Positions 35,216 to 41,319 of a DNA stretch of 42,944 nt are shown in pieces; the stretch's first letter is position 1, and every line of letters starts with the position of its first letter. The stretch lies in NCBI GenBank assembly GCA_013816135.1, contig JACDEV010000006.1:1-42944 (forward strand). Direction: 5' to 3'. Below the pieces are notes generated by a model. The model made no database searches, was not told where the DNA came from, and worked only from the letters and a program-made list of their open reading frames with translations. A program made the translations under genes and the position numbers. The DNA comes from Patescibacteria group bacterium. GTDB lineage: Bacteria > Patescibacteriota > Minisyncoccia > Phycocordibacterales > DATDWN01.

Positions 35216-35629
35216 ATGAAAAAAGCAGTAATCTTTACTTTGTTGGTAGTGGTTTTTTCAGGAGTTTGGTTTTTTTATAACCGAATTTATTCTATAAAAT
35301 TAAACTATGTCGAACCTAAAACTACTTTCAATGATAAAAGTAGTATAAATGAAAGTGATATCGTAGTGAAAATTACTGCTCAAGGATTTGTTCCATCATC
35401 AATCAATATAAAGAAAGGTAAGAAAGTATTTTGGCTTAACGAAAGTGGTACTTTAGCCTGGCCAGCCTCCAATCCTCATCCTACACATTCTGATTATCCA
35501 GGATTTGACCCAGAACTTCCTATGCCTGTAAATCAGAGTTGGTCGTTTGTATTTAATAGGGTTGGAAGATGGGGGTACCATAATCATCTCAATTCAGCCT
35601 TTAGAGGAGTTGTAAATGTTTCTGAATAA
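35216..35629 (+). CDS. Free-standing membrane-anchored His-rich cupredoxin
   Basis: 137 aa. One membrane span (~5-21), a short linker, then a single cupredoxin-like domain (~48-137) homologous to the N-terminal domains of the 23038 and 29570 proteins: VKITAQGFVPSSINIKKGKK, WPASNPHPTH (His88, His91), RWGYHNHL (His122, His124), GVVNV. There is no cysteine at all, so this cannot be a classical type 1 (blue) copper site; an all-His copper site is possible. The ATG directly abuts the stop of paralog 7, so the two are translationally coupled. Possibly a copper donor or electron carrier for the Cys/His proteins (inference from context). Confidence 0.78.
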   Translation: MKKAVIFTLLVVVFSGVWFFYNRIYSIKLNYVEPKTTFNDKSSINESDIVVKITAQGFVPSSINIKKGKKVFWLNESGTLAWPASNPHPTHSDYPGFDPELPMPVNQSWSFVFNRVGRWGYHNHLNSAFRGVVNVSE

Positions 35630-35668
35630 TCAAGTTGTTAAGATGTTTTTATATGGTAAGCTTAAAAA

Positions 35669-36388
35669 ATGATACACAAAATTTACCATATGCTGAAATT
35701 AGATCGAATACAAAAGAGAGATCTTTTGTTAATAGTAGTACTCCTTGTGAGTTTGGGGACTTTGGGACTAACGGTTTATAACAACTATACTTTAAATAAA
35801 AAAATCTCATTACTTACAGTTGCACCTGGCGGAACACCAGTTTCTGTAAAAGGTTTGATAAAAAAAATTGATCCTCTTTCTCCGCGAATTGGTAATCCAA
35901 ATGCAAAAGTCGTAATAGTAGAGTTTGAGGATTTTCAATGTCCTTTTTGTAAGAAATTTGATATCGAAACCTTTCCAGAAATAAAAAAGGAATTTATCGA
36001 CACAAATAAGATTCTTTATATTCATGTAGATTTGGCTATATTGGGATTAGAGTCAAATGCCGCTGCAGAAGCTTCTCACTGTGCAGCAGACCAAAATAAA
36101 TTCTGGGAATTCAGAGAATATTTATACACACATCAAGCCCCAGAAAATTCAGGAGCCTTAAATGCTATCAGCTTAAAAAAAATGGCAAAGACATTAGGAC
36201 TCGATACATCATTATTTAATACTTGTTTTGATAGCGGTAAATACAAGAGCTTGGTAGTTGAGAATACAAACTTTGCAAAGAGTTATGGATTTACCGGAAC
36301 TCCATCTTTTGTGATAAACGAACAGACATTTAAGGGAGCGCGCCCTCTTTCAACATTTATTGATGCGATCAATCAGGCTCTTAAATAA
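35669..36388 (+). CDS. Membrane-anchored DsbA-like thiol-disulfide oxidoreductase (copy 1)
   Basis: 239 aa. One membrane span (~18-35) and a thioredoxin-fold DsbA/thioredoxin_4 domain: GNPNAKVVIVEFEDFQCPFC with the active site C91-P-F-C94, a helical insert, two further Cys (EASHCAADQ, NTCFDSG) and the cis-proline loop FTGTPSFVI. It oxidises or isomerises disulfides in exported proteins. It lies 39 bases after the cupredoxin gene, at the end of a run of paralogs with a dozen or more cysteines each, which are its obvious likely substrates. A paralog is at 39262. The stop codon lies at the first bases of the 153-bp repeat. Confidence 0.88.
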   Translation: MIHKIYHMLKLDRIQKRDLLLIVVLLVSLGTLGLTVYNNYTLNKKISLLTVAPGGTPVSVKGLIKKIDPLSPRIGNPNAKVVIVEFEDFQCPFCKKFDIETFPEIKKEFIDTNKILYIHVDLAILGLESNAAAEASHCAADQNKFWEFREYLYTHQAPENSGALNAISLKKMAKTLGLDTSLFNTCFDSGKYKSLVVENTNFAKSYGFTGTPSFVINEQTFKGARPLSTFIDAINQALK

Positions 36389-36538
36389 GCTATTGCTAAA
36401 GTCAAATATATATAGTATTGTATAAACAGAAAAGTTGAGTCGTAAATTCTTGACTGCAAAGTCAATGGAGGTAGATATGCTTCGTCATTTTATGATGATT
36501 GCAGCCTTTGGTGTTCTGCTGATGTCATTGGGTTGCGA
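36386..36538 (+). repeat. 153-bp duplicated promoter/leader/signal-peptide segment, copy 1
   Basis: Aligned without gaps with 38577-38729. It contains a promoter (TTGCTA at 36393, 17-base spacer, TATTGT at 36416), a hairpin TTGACT-GCAA-AGTCAA just before the Shine-Dalgarno GGAGG, and the codons for the lipoprotein signal peptide. Similarity stops shortly after the lipobox Cys codon. Confidence 0.9.
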
Positions 36539-36950
36539 TCACTCTACTCCAAGCTCTATCACATCTCCATCTCCTCCACCGATTACTCCTGTTCTAGTGG
36601 TGGATCAGTTCATCTCAATTGGAGGAGCGGATCCAGCCCCTTTGCCAAAAGGAAGTCCCCAGGGATTTTGCGGATTACCAGTTTCCGTGCCTGGGACCAT
36701 CAAGGTTACACTTACTTCCGTGCCTGGGGTCAATTCTGTTCAGGTGTATCTGATCAGTAAGTCCGATCTGGCAACTCTTGGATGTGGTCCAGGAACAGCA
36801 GTTTGTCCGGGAGCAATTGATCCGATGATTTTTACTTCAGGTGCTACGAAGACCTGGAGTGTTAATCCCGGATCTTACTGTATTGCCTTGCGTAATCTTA
36901 CAGAAGCAAAAGAGGTTTTGAATCTATCTTCTACTTTTGAACACTTTTGA
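36477..36950 (+). CDS. Small lipoprotein (cassette 2)
   Basis: 157 aa from ATG 36477, with GGAGG eight bases upstream. Signal peptide MLRHFMMIAAFGVLLMSLGC, where the last Cys is the lipidation site, followed by a Ser/Pro linker and a beta-rich domain with ADPAPLPKG, GFCGLPVSVPG, GCGPGTAVCPGAIDPM, SYCIALRN and a FEHF end. Homologous over its length to the lipoprotein at 40148 (GPEMATCPGAIGTM, SYCIVVRN, FEHY), while its leader and signal peptide are shared with the lipoprotein at 38668, whose mature part is unrelated. So promoter/signal and mature domain have been shuffled. Moderately GC-rich, own terminator. Role unknown. Confidence 0.78.
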   Translation: MLRHFMMIAAFGVLLMSLGCDHSTPSSITSPSPPPITPVLVVDQFISIGGADPAPLPKGSPQGFCGLPVSVPGTIKVTLTSVPGVNSVQVYLISKSDLATLGCGPGTAVCPGAIDPMIFTSGATKTWSVNPGSYCIALRNLTEAKEVLNLSSTFEHF

Positions 36951-36964
36951 GGATTGTATCTATT

Positions 36965-36992
36965 GCGCTCTTCTTCGGAAGGGCGCTTTTTT
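36965..36992 (+). terminator. Terminator of lipoprotein cassette 2
   Basis: GCGCTCTT, loop CTTCGG, AAGGGCGC, then TTTTTT. The same arm sequence recurs at 40674 after cassette 4. Confidence 0.9.
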
Positions 36993-37055
36993 ATGTGTGT
37001 ACATTGATTCTTCCGTTTTCCATGTAAAAAATATATAATTTACTTAATTGTTTAT

Positions 37056-37607
37056 ATGGAAAATACTGAAACTAACTCAAATTCAAAGATAATACTGATT
37101 AGCATAGTGATTGTTACGTTTCTATTTACTTCGATAATTTATTTTTTTTATTTTTCCAAAAAACCATCACCTATACCTATAGTGACAAGAGAAATTCCGT
37201 TGGACGAGAAGAAACCTGAAGTGCAACTTGACGCCTTAAGGTTTCATGGAAAGATTGTGGTTCCAGATATTCAAGCTAGTTCTAGTATAGATATAAAATC
37301 TTTACCTTTAAATATTCTTAATTTGTTTGGTAAAAATTTAAATGATCTTAAATTATCTTCTTTGGTTTTTACTAACGGTCAAAATGGTTTTTTGGCTGAA
37401 TTTTCTACATCAACTATAGATACTAAAAGTATAATAGATAATTTGGCTACTAAAAGTACTACTTATTCTTGGAACTTAACTTATGGAATTTATTCGTTAA
37501 ATGCCGCATTGGCTAATTTAGAAAATAATGAATATAAAGCTTCTATCGAAGCCACTTTATATTCAGACCATGTTACTTTCATTCATATTATTATAATTAA
37601 AAAATGA
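37056..37607 (+). CDS. Small anchored protein coupled to a Tyr-repeat protein (copy 1)
   Basis: 183 aa. N-terminal membrane span (~10-29), then REIPLDEKKPEVQLDALR, a linker, and a compact alpha/beta domain ending in HIIIIKK. Paralog of the protein at 40777 (same SFPLDEKSPEDQLNIL segment, same LKT/LKLSSL strands, same VHIILIKK end). Both overlap the start of a Tyr-repeat protein gene by four bases (ATGA), so the pair is a duplicated two-gene module. A dedicated chaperone or membrane partner for the repeat protein is a reasonable guess. TATAAT lies at 37034-37039. Family not recognised. Confidence 0.72.
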   Translation: MENTETNSNSKIILISIVIVTFLFTSIIYFFYFSKKPSPIPIVTREIPLDEKKPEVQLDALRFHGKIVVPDIQASSSIDIKSLPLNILNLFGKNLNDLKLSSLVFTNGQNGFLAEFSTSTIDTKSIIDNLATKSTTYSWNLTYGIYSLNAALANLENNEYKASIEATLYSDHVTFIHIIIIKK

Positions 37608-38533
37608 AATATAAAAAAATAAGCAGCTTTATTATTTTTGGATTTGTTTTTTCATTTTTTTTATTCTTAAATATTCAAAAAGTTAGCGCAGTTAATTGCC
37701 CTAATAACGGTTATGCTTATTGTAGTTCTGGTGGAGGTGAAGGATTTGCAACGTGTGGAGGATATACGTATGTTGATTGTCCAAATGGTTGCGAAATGAT
37801 AGGTGCCGATTCTGTTTCATGTGATGGCGGTCCGTTTTTAGGCCAAAACAGTACCAGTTGTGTTAATTATCAATGCGTGGCAGTTGCGGCATATTCTTAT
37901 GGTGAAGGTTATTACTATGCTCAAGGCTACTACCAAGGCTACTACCAAGGTTATTACCAAGGTTATTATCAAGGATACTACTACTCCTATTCCCAAGGTT
38001 ACTACTACTCCTATGCCGAAGGTTACTACTATTCATACGCTCAAAGTTACTACTATTCCTACGCTCAAGGATATTACCAGGGCTACTACCAAGGATATTA
38101 TCAAGGCTACTATCAGGGATATTACCAGGGTTACTATCAGTCAGGATATTATTCCTATGCTCAAAGCTATTACCAAGGCTACTACCAGGGTTATTACCAA
38201 GGCTACTATCAAGGCTACTACCAAGCAACATATTATCCATACCCAACCCCTGTTGTTCAATATTCAGTAACAGTAACAAAAACAAATGGAAGTGGTGGAA
38301 CAGTTACAAGTGTTGGTAATACTATAAATTGTGGAAGTACATGTACAGGCAACTTTAATACAGGCTCCACAGTTACTCTTACAGCCACACCTACTTCCTC
38401 CTACTGGAAGTTTACTGGCTGGTCAGGTGCTTGTAGTGGAACATCATCTACCTGTGTAATTACAAATATCACTTCACCAAAAGCAGTAGGTGCTACTTTC
38501 ACAGCCAGGTTCTTTATCTATAAGGAATTCTAA
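37604..38533 (+). CDS. Secreted protein with Gly-Tyr-Tyr-Gln repeats and C-terminal RFFIYKEF tail
   Basis: 309 aa. Signal peptide ~1-29 (VSA cleavage), a short Cys-rich N-terminal domain with about eight Cys (CPNNGYAYCSSGGGEGFATC...), then about 110 residues of GYYQ and GYYYSYA repeats, and an InlB B-repeat-like domain (KTNGSGGTVTSVGNTINCGS, YWKFTGWSGACSGTSSTC). It ends RFFIYKEF. The repeat is close in style to yeast prion and FUS-type Tyr/Gly/Gln domains that self-assemble. The N- and C-terminal domains match the protein at 41316, but the repeat type differs (GYYQ here, YQ there), so the middle has been replaced or has evolved fast. The Cys-rich part could be a DsbA substrate. Confidence 0.8.
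   Translation: MKYKKISSFIIFGFVFSFFLFLNIQKVSAVNCPNNGYAYCSSGGGEGFATCGGYTYVDCPNGCEMIGADSVSCDGGPFLGQNSTSCVNYQCVAVAAYSYGEGYYYAQGYYQGYYQGYYQGYYQGYYYSYSQGYYYSYAEGYYYSYAQSYYYSYAQGYYQGYYQGYYQGYYQGYYQGYYQSGYYSYAQSYYQGYYQGYYQGYYQGYYQATYYPYPTPVVQYSVTVTKTNGSGGTVTSVGNTINCGSTCTGNFNTGSTVTLTATPTSSYWKFTGWSGACSGTSSTCVITNITSPKAVGATFTARFFIYKEF
37908..38228 (+). repeat. In-frame 12-base array encoding GYYQ units
   Basis: Repeats of the type GGYTAYTAYCAR, interrupted by TAYTCYTAYGCY blocks. The unit length is a multiple of three, so length changes keep the frame. Confidence 0.9.
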
Positions 38534-38576
38534 ATGGCCGATTGCTTTTTTGGGTGCAACAGAAATTTTAGAGCAT

Positions 38577-38729
38577 TAAGCTATTGCTAAAGTCAAATAT
38601 ATATAGTATTGTATAAACAGAAAAGTTGAGTCGTAAATTCTTGACTACTAAGTCAAAGGAGGTAGATATGTTTCGTCATTTTACGACGATTGTAGTCTTG
38701 GGTGTTCTGCTGATGTCATTGGGTTGCGG
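38577..38729 (+). repeat. 153-bp duplicated promoter/leader/signal-peptide segment, copy 2
   Basis: Gap-free alignment with 36386-36538. The promoter part (38577-38640) is identical; differences cluster in the hairpin loop (ACTA for GCAA) and the signal-peptide codons. The hairpin stem TTGACT/AGTCAA before the Shine-Dalgarno is kept. Confidence 0.9.
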
Positions 38730-39150
38730 AAGCAATTCCACTTCACCAAGTACTACTCCACCGATCGTCACACCGCCGGTACCGACGGGACCCGTTACGG
38801 TTCAGATTGCATCCTTTCCTATACGTGAAGTTGGACCATTCAACCCTGCAAGTCCGATTGGGGGGTGGGGAGGACCAATTCCTGCACAGTCGGTAAACGG
38901 AGTTCTGAGTGTGGAAGTGGTTGTAGACCATGAGGCCGATATTTCGATCTACATCATGAAGAATCCTGGTAACAATCGTCTTGTTCCATCTGACATCTCA
39001 CCGATTTTTGTACATGTTTCCGGTAAGGTGAGAGTATCAGCACCCCCTTCCGTACCAGCAAACACCAAAGACCTGTTTCTTTTGGTGGGAAGTATGGGGT
39101 CTTATGTTGTCGCCGTTACACCTACTGTCTTATTCACTCCAGATAAGTAG
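38668..39150 (+). CDS. Small lipoprotein (cassette 3)
   Basis: 160 aa from ATG 38668 after AAAGGAGG. Signal peptide MFRHFTTIVVLGVLLMSLGC is almost the same as in cassette 2, then a Thr/Pro linker and a domain unlike the other lipoproteins: TVQIASFPIREVGPFNPASP, GGWGGPIPAQSVNGVLSVEV, DISIYIMKNPGNNRLVPSDI. It has no Cys beyond the lipobox, and beta strands dominate. Own promoter (in the 153-bp repeat) and terminator. More GC-rich than the Tyr-repeat genes on either side. Function unknown; surface display via the lipid anchor is expected. Confidence 0.75.
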   Translation: MFRHFTTIVVLGVLLMSLGCGSNSTSPSTTPPIVTPPVPTGPVTVQIASFPIREVGPFNPASPIGGWGGPIPAQSVNGVLSVEVVVDHEADISIYIMKNPGNNRLVPSDISPIFVHVSGKVRVSAPPSVPANTKDLFLLVGSMGSYVVAVTPTVLFTPDK

Positions 39151-39171
39151 GATTGGAAATGACAGTTTCTG

Positions 39172-39200
39172 AAAGGCAGGATATCGATCCTGCCTTTTTT
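39172..39200 (+). terminator. Terminator of lipoprotein cassette 3
   Basis: AAAGGCAGGAT, loop ATCG, ATCCTGCCTTT plus a T run. Confidence 0.92.
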
Positions 39201-39250
39201 CTTGCCTTAATATTTATGGACTTTTACACGTTACAAGACTACAATTAGAC

Positions 39251-39256
39251 TATAAT
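39251..39256 (+). promoter_or_regulatory. -10 box, leaderless start of the second DsbA-like gene
   Basis: TATAAT ends five bases before the ATG at 39262. Confidence 0.5.
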
Positions 39257-39261
39257 TTTTT

Positions 39262-40008
39262 ATGTACAAAATAAAAAAAATCTTTAAAGCTATTGAAAGA
39301 TTTCTTGTTAGAGCTGGAAAGCTAATAGATTCAAATTCAAAGACAATCTCACTTTTTTTATCAATAGTTGCCATTGCAGTTACTCTTTTCAATGTCCAAC
39401 AAATAAAAAAACAAGCAAATTTGATCTCAGGTTTAACAACACCAGAAGGGAAGGTTGTTGCGGACTCAGAAAGTATAAAAGACAAAATACCTTCAAACAC
39501 TCCTTTTCTTGGTAATCCAAAGGCCAAACTTATAATAGTAGAATTCGGTGATTATCAGTGCCCGTATTGCGGTAAATTTCATTCAGAATATCTTCCAAAA
39601 CTAAAACGTGATTATCTGGATAACAACAAAGCCAAATTTGTTTTTTTGAATGTGGCCTTTCTCGGACAAGAATCAAAAGATGCTGCAGAGGCTTCATATT
39701 GTGCTCGCGATCAAGGTAAATTTTGGGAATATCACGATGTGTTGTTCAGTAATCAAAAAGCCGAAAACTCAGGTGCATTCAGTGGAGCTAATTTGAAAAA
39801 GTTCGCAACAAGTATCGGTTTGGATATAAACGCGTTCCAAACTTGCACTGCTTCCGGAAAATATACAAAACTGATTGCCGATAATCTTGCCTTAGCCAGC
39901 AAATATGGAATTAACGCTACTCCAGGCTTTATCATAGGTAATCAAAGCATAAAAGGAGCCCTGCCTTTTGCTAATTTTAAGCAGGCGATAGATAGCCAGT
40001 TCAAATAG
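39262..40008 (+). CDS. Membrane-anchored DsbA-like thiol-disulfide oxidoreductase (copy 2)
   Basis: 248 aa. A basic amphipathic N-terminus, one membrane span (~30-46), a coil, and the DsbA-like domain: GNPKAKLIIVEFGDYQCPYC with active site C100-P-Y-C103, EASYCARDQGKFWEYHDVLF, a second Cys pair (EASYC, QTCTASG) and the cis-Pro loop NATPGFIIG. The dipeptide between the active Cys is Pro-Tyr, against Pro-Phe in the 35669 copy, so redox potential and substrates may differ. It stands alone between two lipoprotein cassettes and close to the Cys-containing Tyr-repeat proteins. No DsbB-like or VKOR-like partner was found in the window. Confidence 0.88.
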   Translation: MYKIKKIFKAIERFLVRAGKLIDSNSKTISLFLSIVAIAVTLFNVQQIKKQANLISGLTTPEGKVVADSESIKDKIPSNTPFLGNPKAKLIIVEFGDYQCPYCGKFHSEYLPKLKRDYLDNNKAKFVFLNVAFLGQESKDAAEASYCARDQGKFWEYHDVLFSNQKAENSGAFSGANLKKFATSIGLDINAFQTCTASGKYTKLIADNLALASKYGINATPGFIIGNQSIKGALPFANFKQAIDSQFK

Positions 40009-40050
40009 TTGATTGTTAACAGTTTTTCCCTAGTCTCTATAAAGAACGTA

Positions 40051-40079
40051 TTGACAAATAAGTAATTCTGAAATACTAT
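40051..40079 (+). promoter_or_regulatory. Promoter of lipoprotein cassette 4
   Basis: TTGACA at 40051-40056, 17-base spacer, TACTAT at 40074-40079. About 39 bases from here align with the promoter at 42210. Confidence 0.7.
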
Positions 40080-40147
40080 TGACATTAGATAGTTCTATGG
40101 CATCAAATTCCTTGAGGCCAGACCTCTAGCCTCGAAAGGAGGCAATC

Positions 40148-40627
40148 ATGCGAAAGAGTTTGCTCGCGATCGTCGGTCTCCTTTTTGTCGCAATCGTCGT
40201 CAGTGCTTGTGGCTCTTCGAGCCCAACCACTCCGTCGATTTCTCCTCTGACCCCACCTGTTCCTTCTATTAAGGTGGAGTCCTACATCGGGATGAGTCAA
40301 GCTGATCCTTCCCCGCTTCCTTCGGGGCGTCCTCAGTTTTTCTGCGGATTCCCAGTAGCTGTTAGTGGTATCATGAGGGCAAGTGTTCAGGCTTTGCCTG
40401 GTGGAACGCTTATGCAGATGTACCTCATCAAGAAGTATGATGGGGAAACATTGTACTGTGGACCCGAGATGGCAACATGTCCAGGGGCAATCGGTACGAT
40501 GGACTTCATGGATTCCGCAACTAACAAGTGGGGTGTCGTTGATCCAGTCAGTTACTGCATCGTGGTACGTAACAGGACAGAGGTAAAACAAGTGGTGAAT
40601 GGAGGTCTCGTGTTCGAGCACTACTAG
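40148..40627 (+). CDS. GC-rich small lipoprotein (cassette 4)
   Basis: 159 aa from ATG 40148 after AAAGGAGG. Signal peptide with lipobox ending VVSAC (Cys at ~21), Pro/Ser linker, and a domain homologous to cassette 2: QADPSPLPSG, FFCGFPVAVSG, MYLIKKYDG, YCGPEMATCPGAIGTM, SYCIVVRNRTEV, FEHY. The shared spacing of Cys residues suggests two conserved disulfides in the mature domain. The leader has a hairpin GAGGC/GCCTC just before the Shine-Dalgarno. The promoter is homologous to that of cassette 5, and the terminator arm resembles that of cassette 2. Confidence 0.78.
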   Translation: MRKSLLAIVGLLFVAIVVSACGSSSPTTPSISPLTPPVPSIKVESYIGMSQADPSPLPSGRPQFFCGFPVAVSGIMRASVQALPGGTLMQMYLIKKYDGETLYCGPEMATCPGAIGTMDFMDSATNKWGVVDPVSYCIVVRNRTEVKQVVNGGLVFEHY

Positions 40628-40673
40628 CATAGTAAGTTCTAGAACGGAGATTCTGAGATTAGTATCGATGTTC

Positions 40674-40702
40674 GCGCCCTTCTTCGGAGGGGCGCTTTTT
40701 TT
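40674..40702 (+). terminator. Terminator of lipoprotein cassette 4
   Basis: GCGCCCT, loop TCTTCGG, AGGGGCGC, then seven T. Near-identical arms to the terminator at 36965. Confidence 0.9.
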
Positions 40703-40776
40703 GTGCACAACTTTTATTTTATTTTGGAGTTGCAGTGGTATAATATTTTTTGAAGCCAAAAAATACTTAGATAAAA

Positions 40777-41319
40777 ATGATTAAAGAATCTTCTTATAAA
40801 ATTATATACTCAATTTTTATTGTACTCATTGTTGTTTTTATTGGTGTATATTATAAAAAAACAAAAACTCCGTTGTCTCATGCGGTGATAGAGGAACTCT
40901 CATCATCTTTTCCTTTGGATGAAAAAAGTCCTGAAGATCAACTTAATATATTAATCACAAGAGAGACAGTTATGACTCCTTTAGTTAAAAGTATTTCTCC
41001 AAATCAAGAGAATCAATTTCCTAAAGAATCGTTATGGTTTTTTGATAATAATATAATAGGTCTAAAAACTAGCACTGTAAATTTCGAGGAGGAAAAAAGT
41101 GGTTTAACTGCTGATTTTAGTGTTTCAAAAAATACTCGAGCTGTACTGGAATCTATTGTGAGTAAAAGTACCTCTAATTCATGGAAAGTACTTGGAGCTA
41201 CTTTTTCTAAAAATGCAGCATTAATCGAGCTTGAGAATGAAACTTATCAAGCGTCGGTTCAAGTTACTTCTGATAGTGAAGCAACTTCATCTGTTCATAT
41301 CATCTTAATTAAAAAATGA
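40777..41319 (+). CDS. Small anchored protein coupled to a Tyr-repeat protein (copy 2)
   Basis: 180 aa, paralog of the 37056 protein. Membrane span ~8-26, SSFPLDEKSPEDQLNIL, then the alpha/beta domain and the same VHIILIKK end. TATAAT at 40739-40744. The stop overlaps the ATG of the 41316 gene (ATGA). Conservation of both proteins and of the overlap in the two modules argues that they work as a pair. Confidence 0.72.
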   Translation: MIKESSYKIIYSIFIVLIVVFIGVYYKKTKTPLSHAVIEELSSSFPLDEKSPEDQLNILITRETVMTPLVKSISPNQENQFPKESLWFFDNNIIGLKTSTVNFEEEKSGLTADFSVSKNTRAVLESIVSKSTSNSWKVLGATFSKNAALIELENETYQASVQVTSDSEATSSVHIILIKK

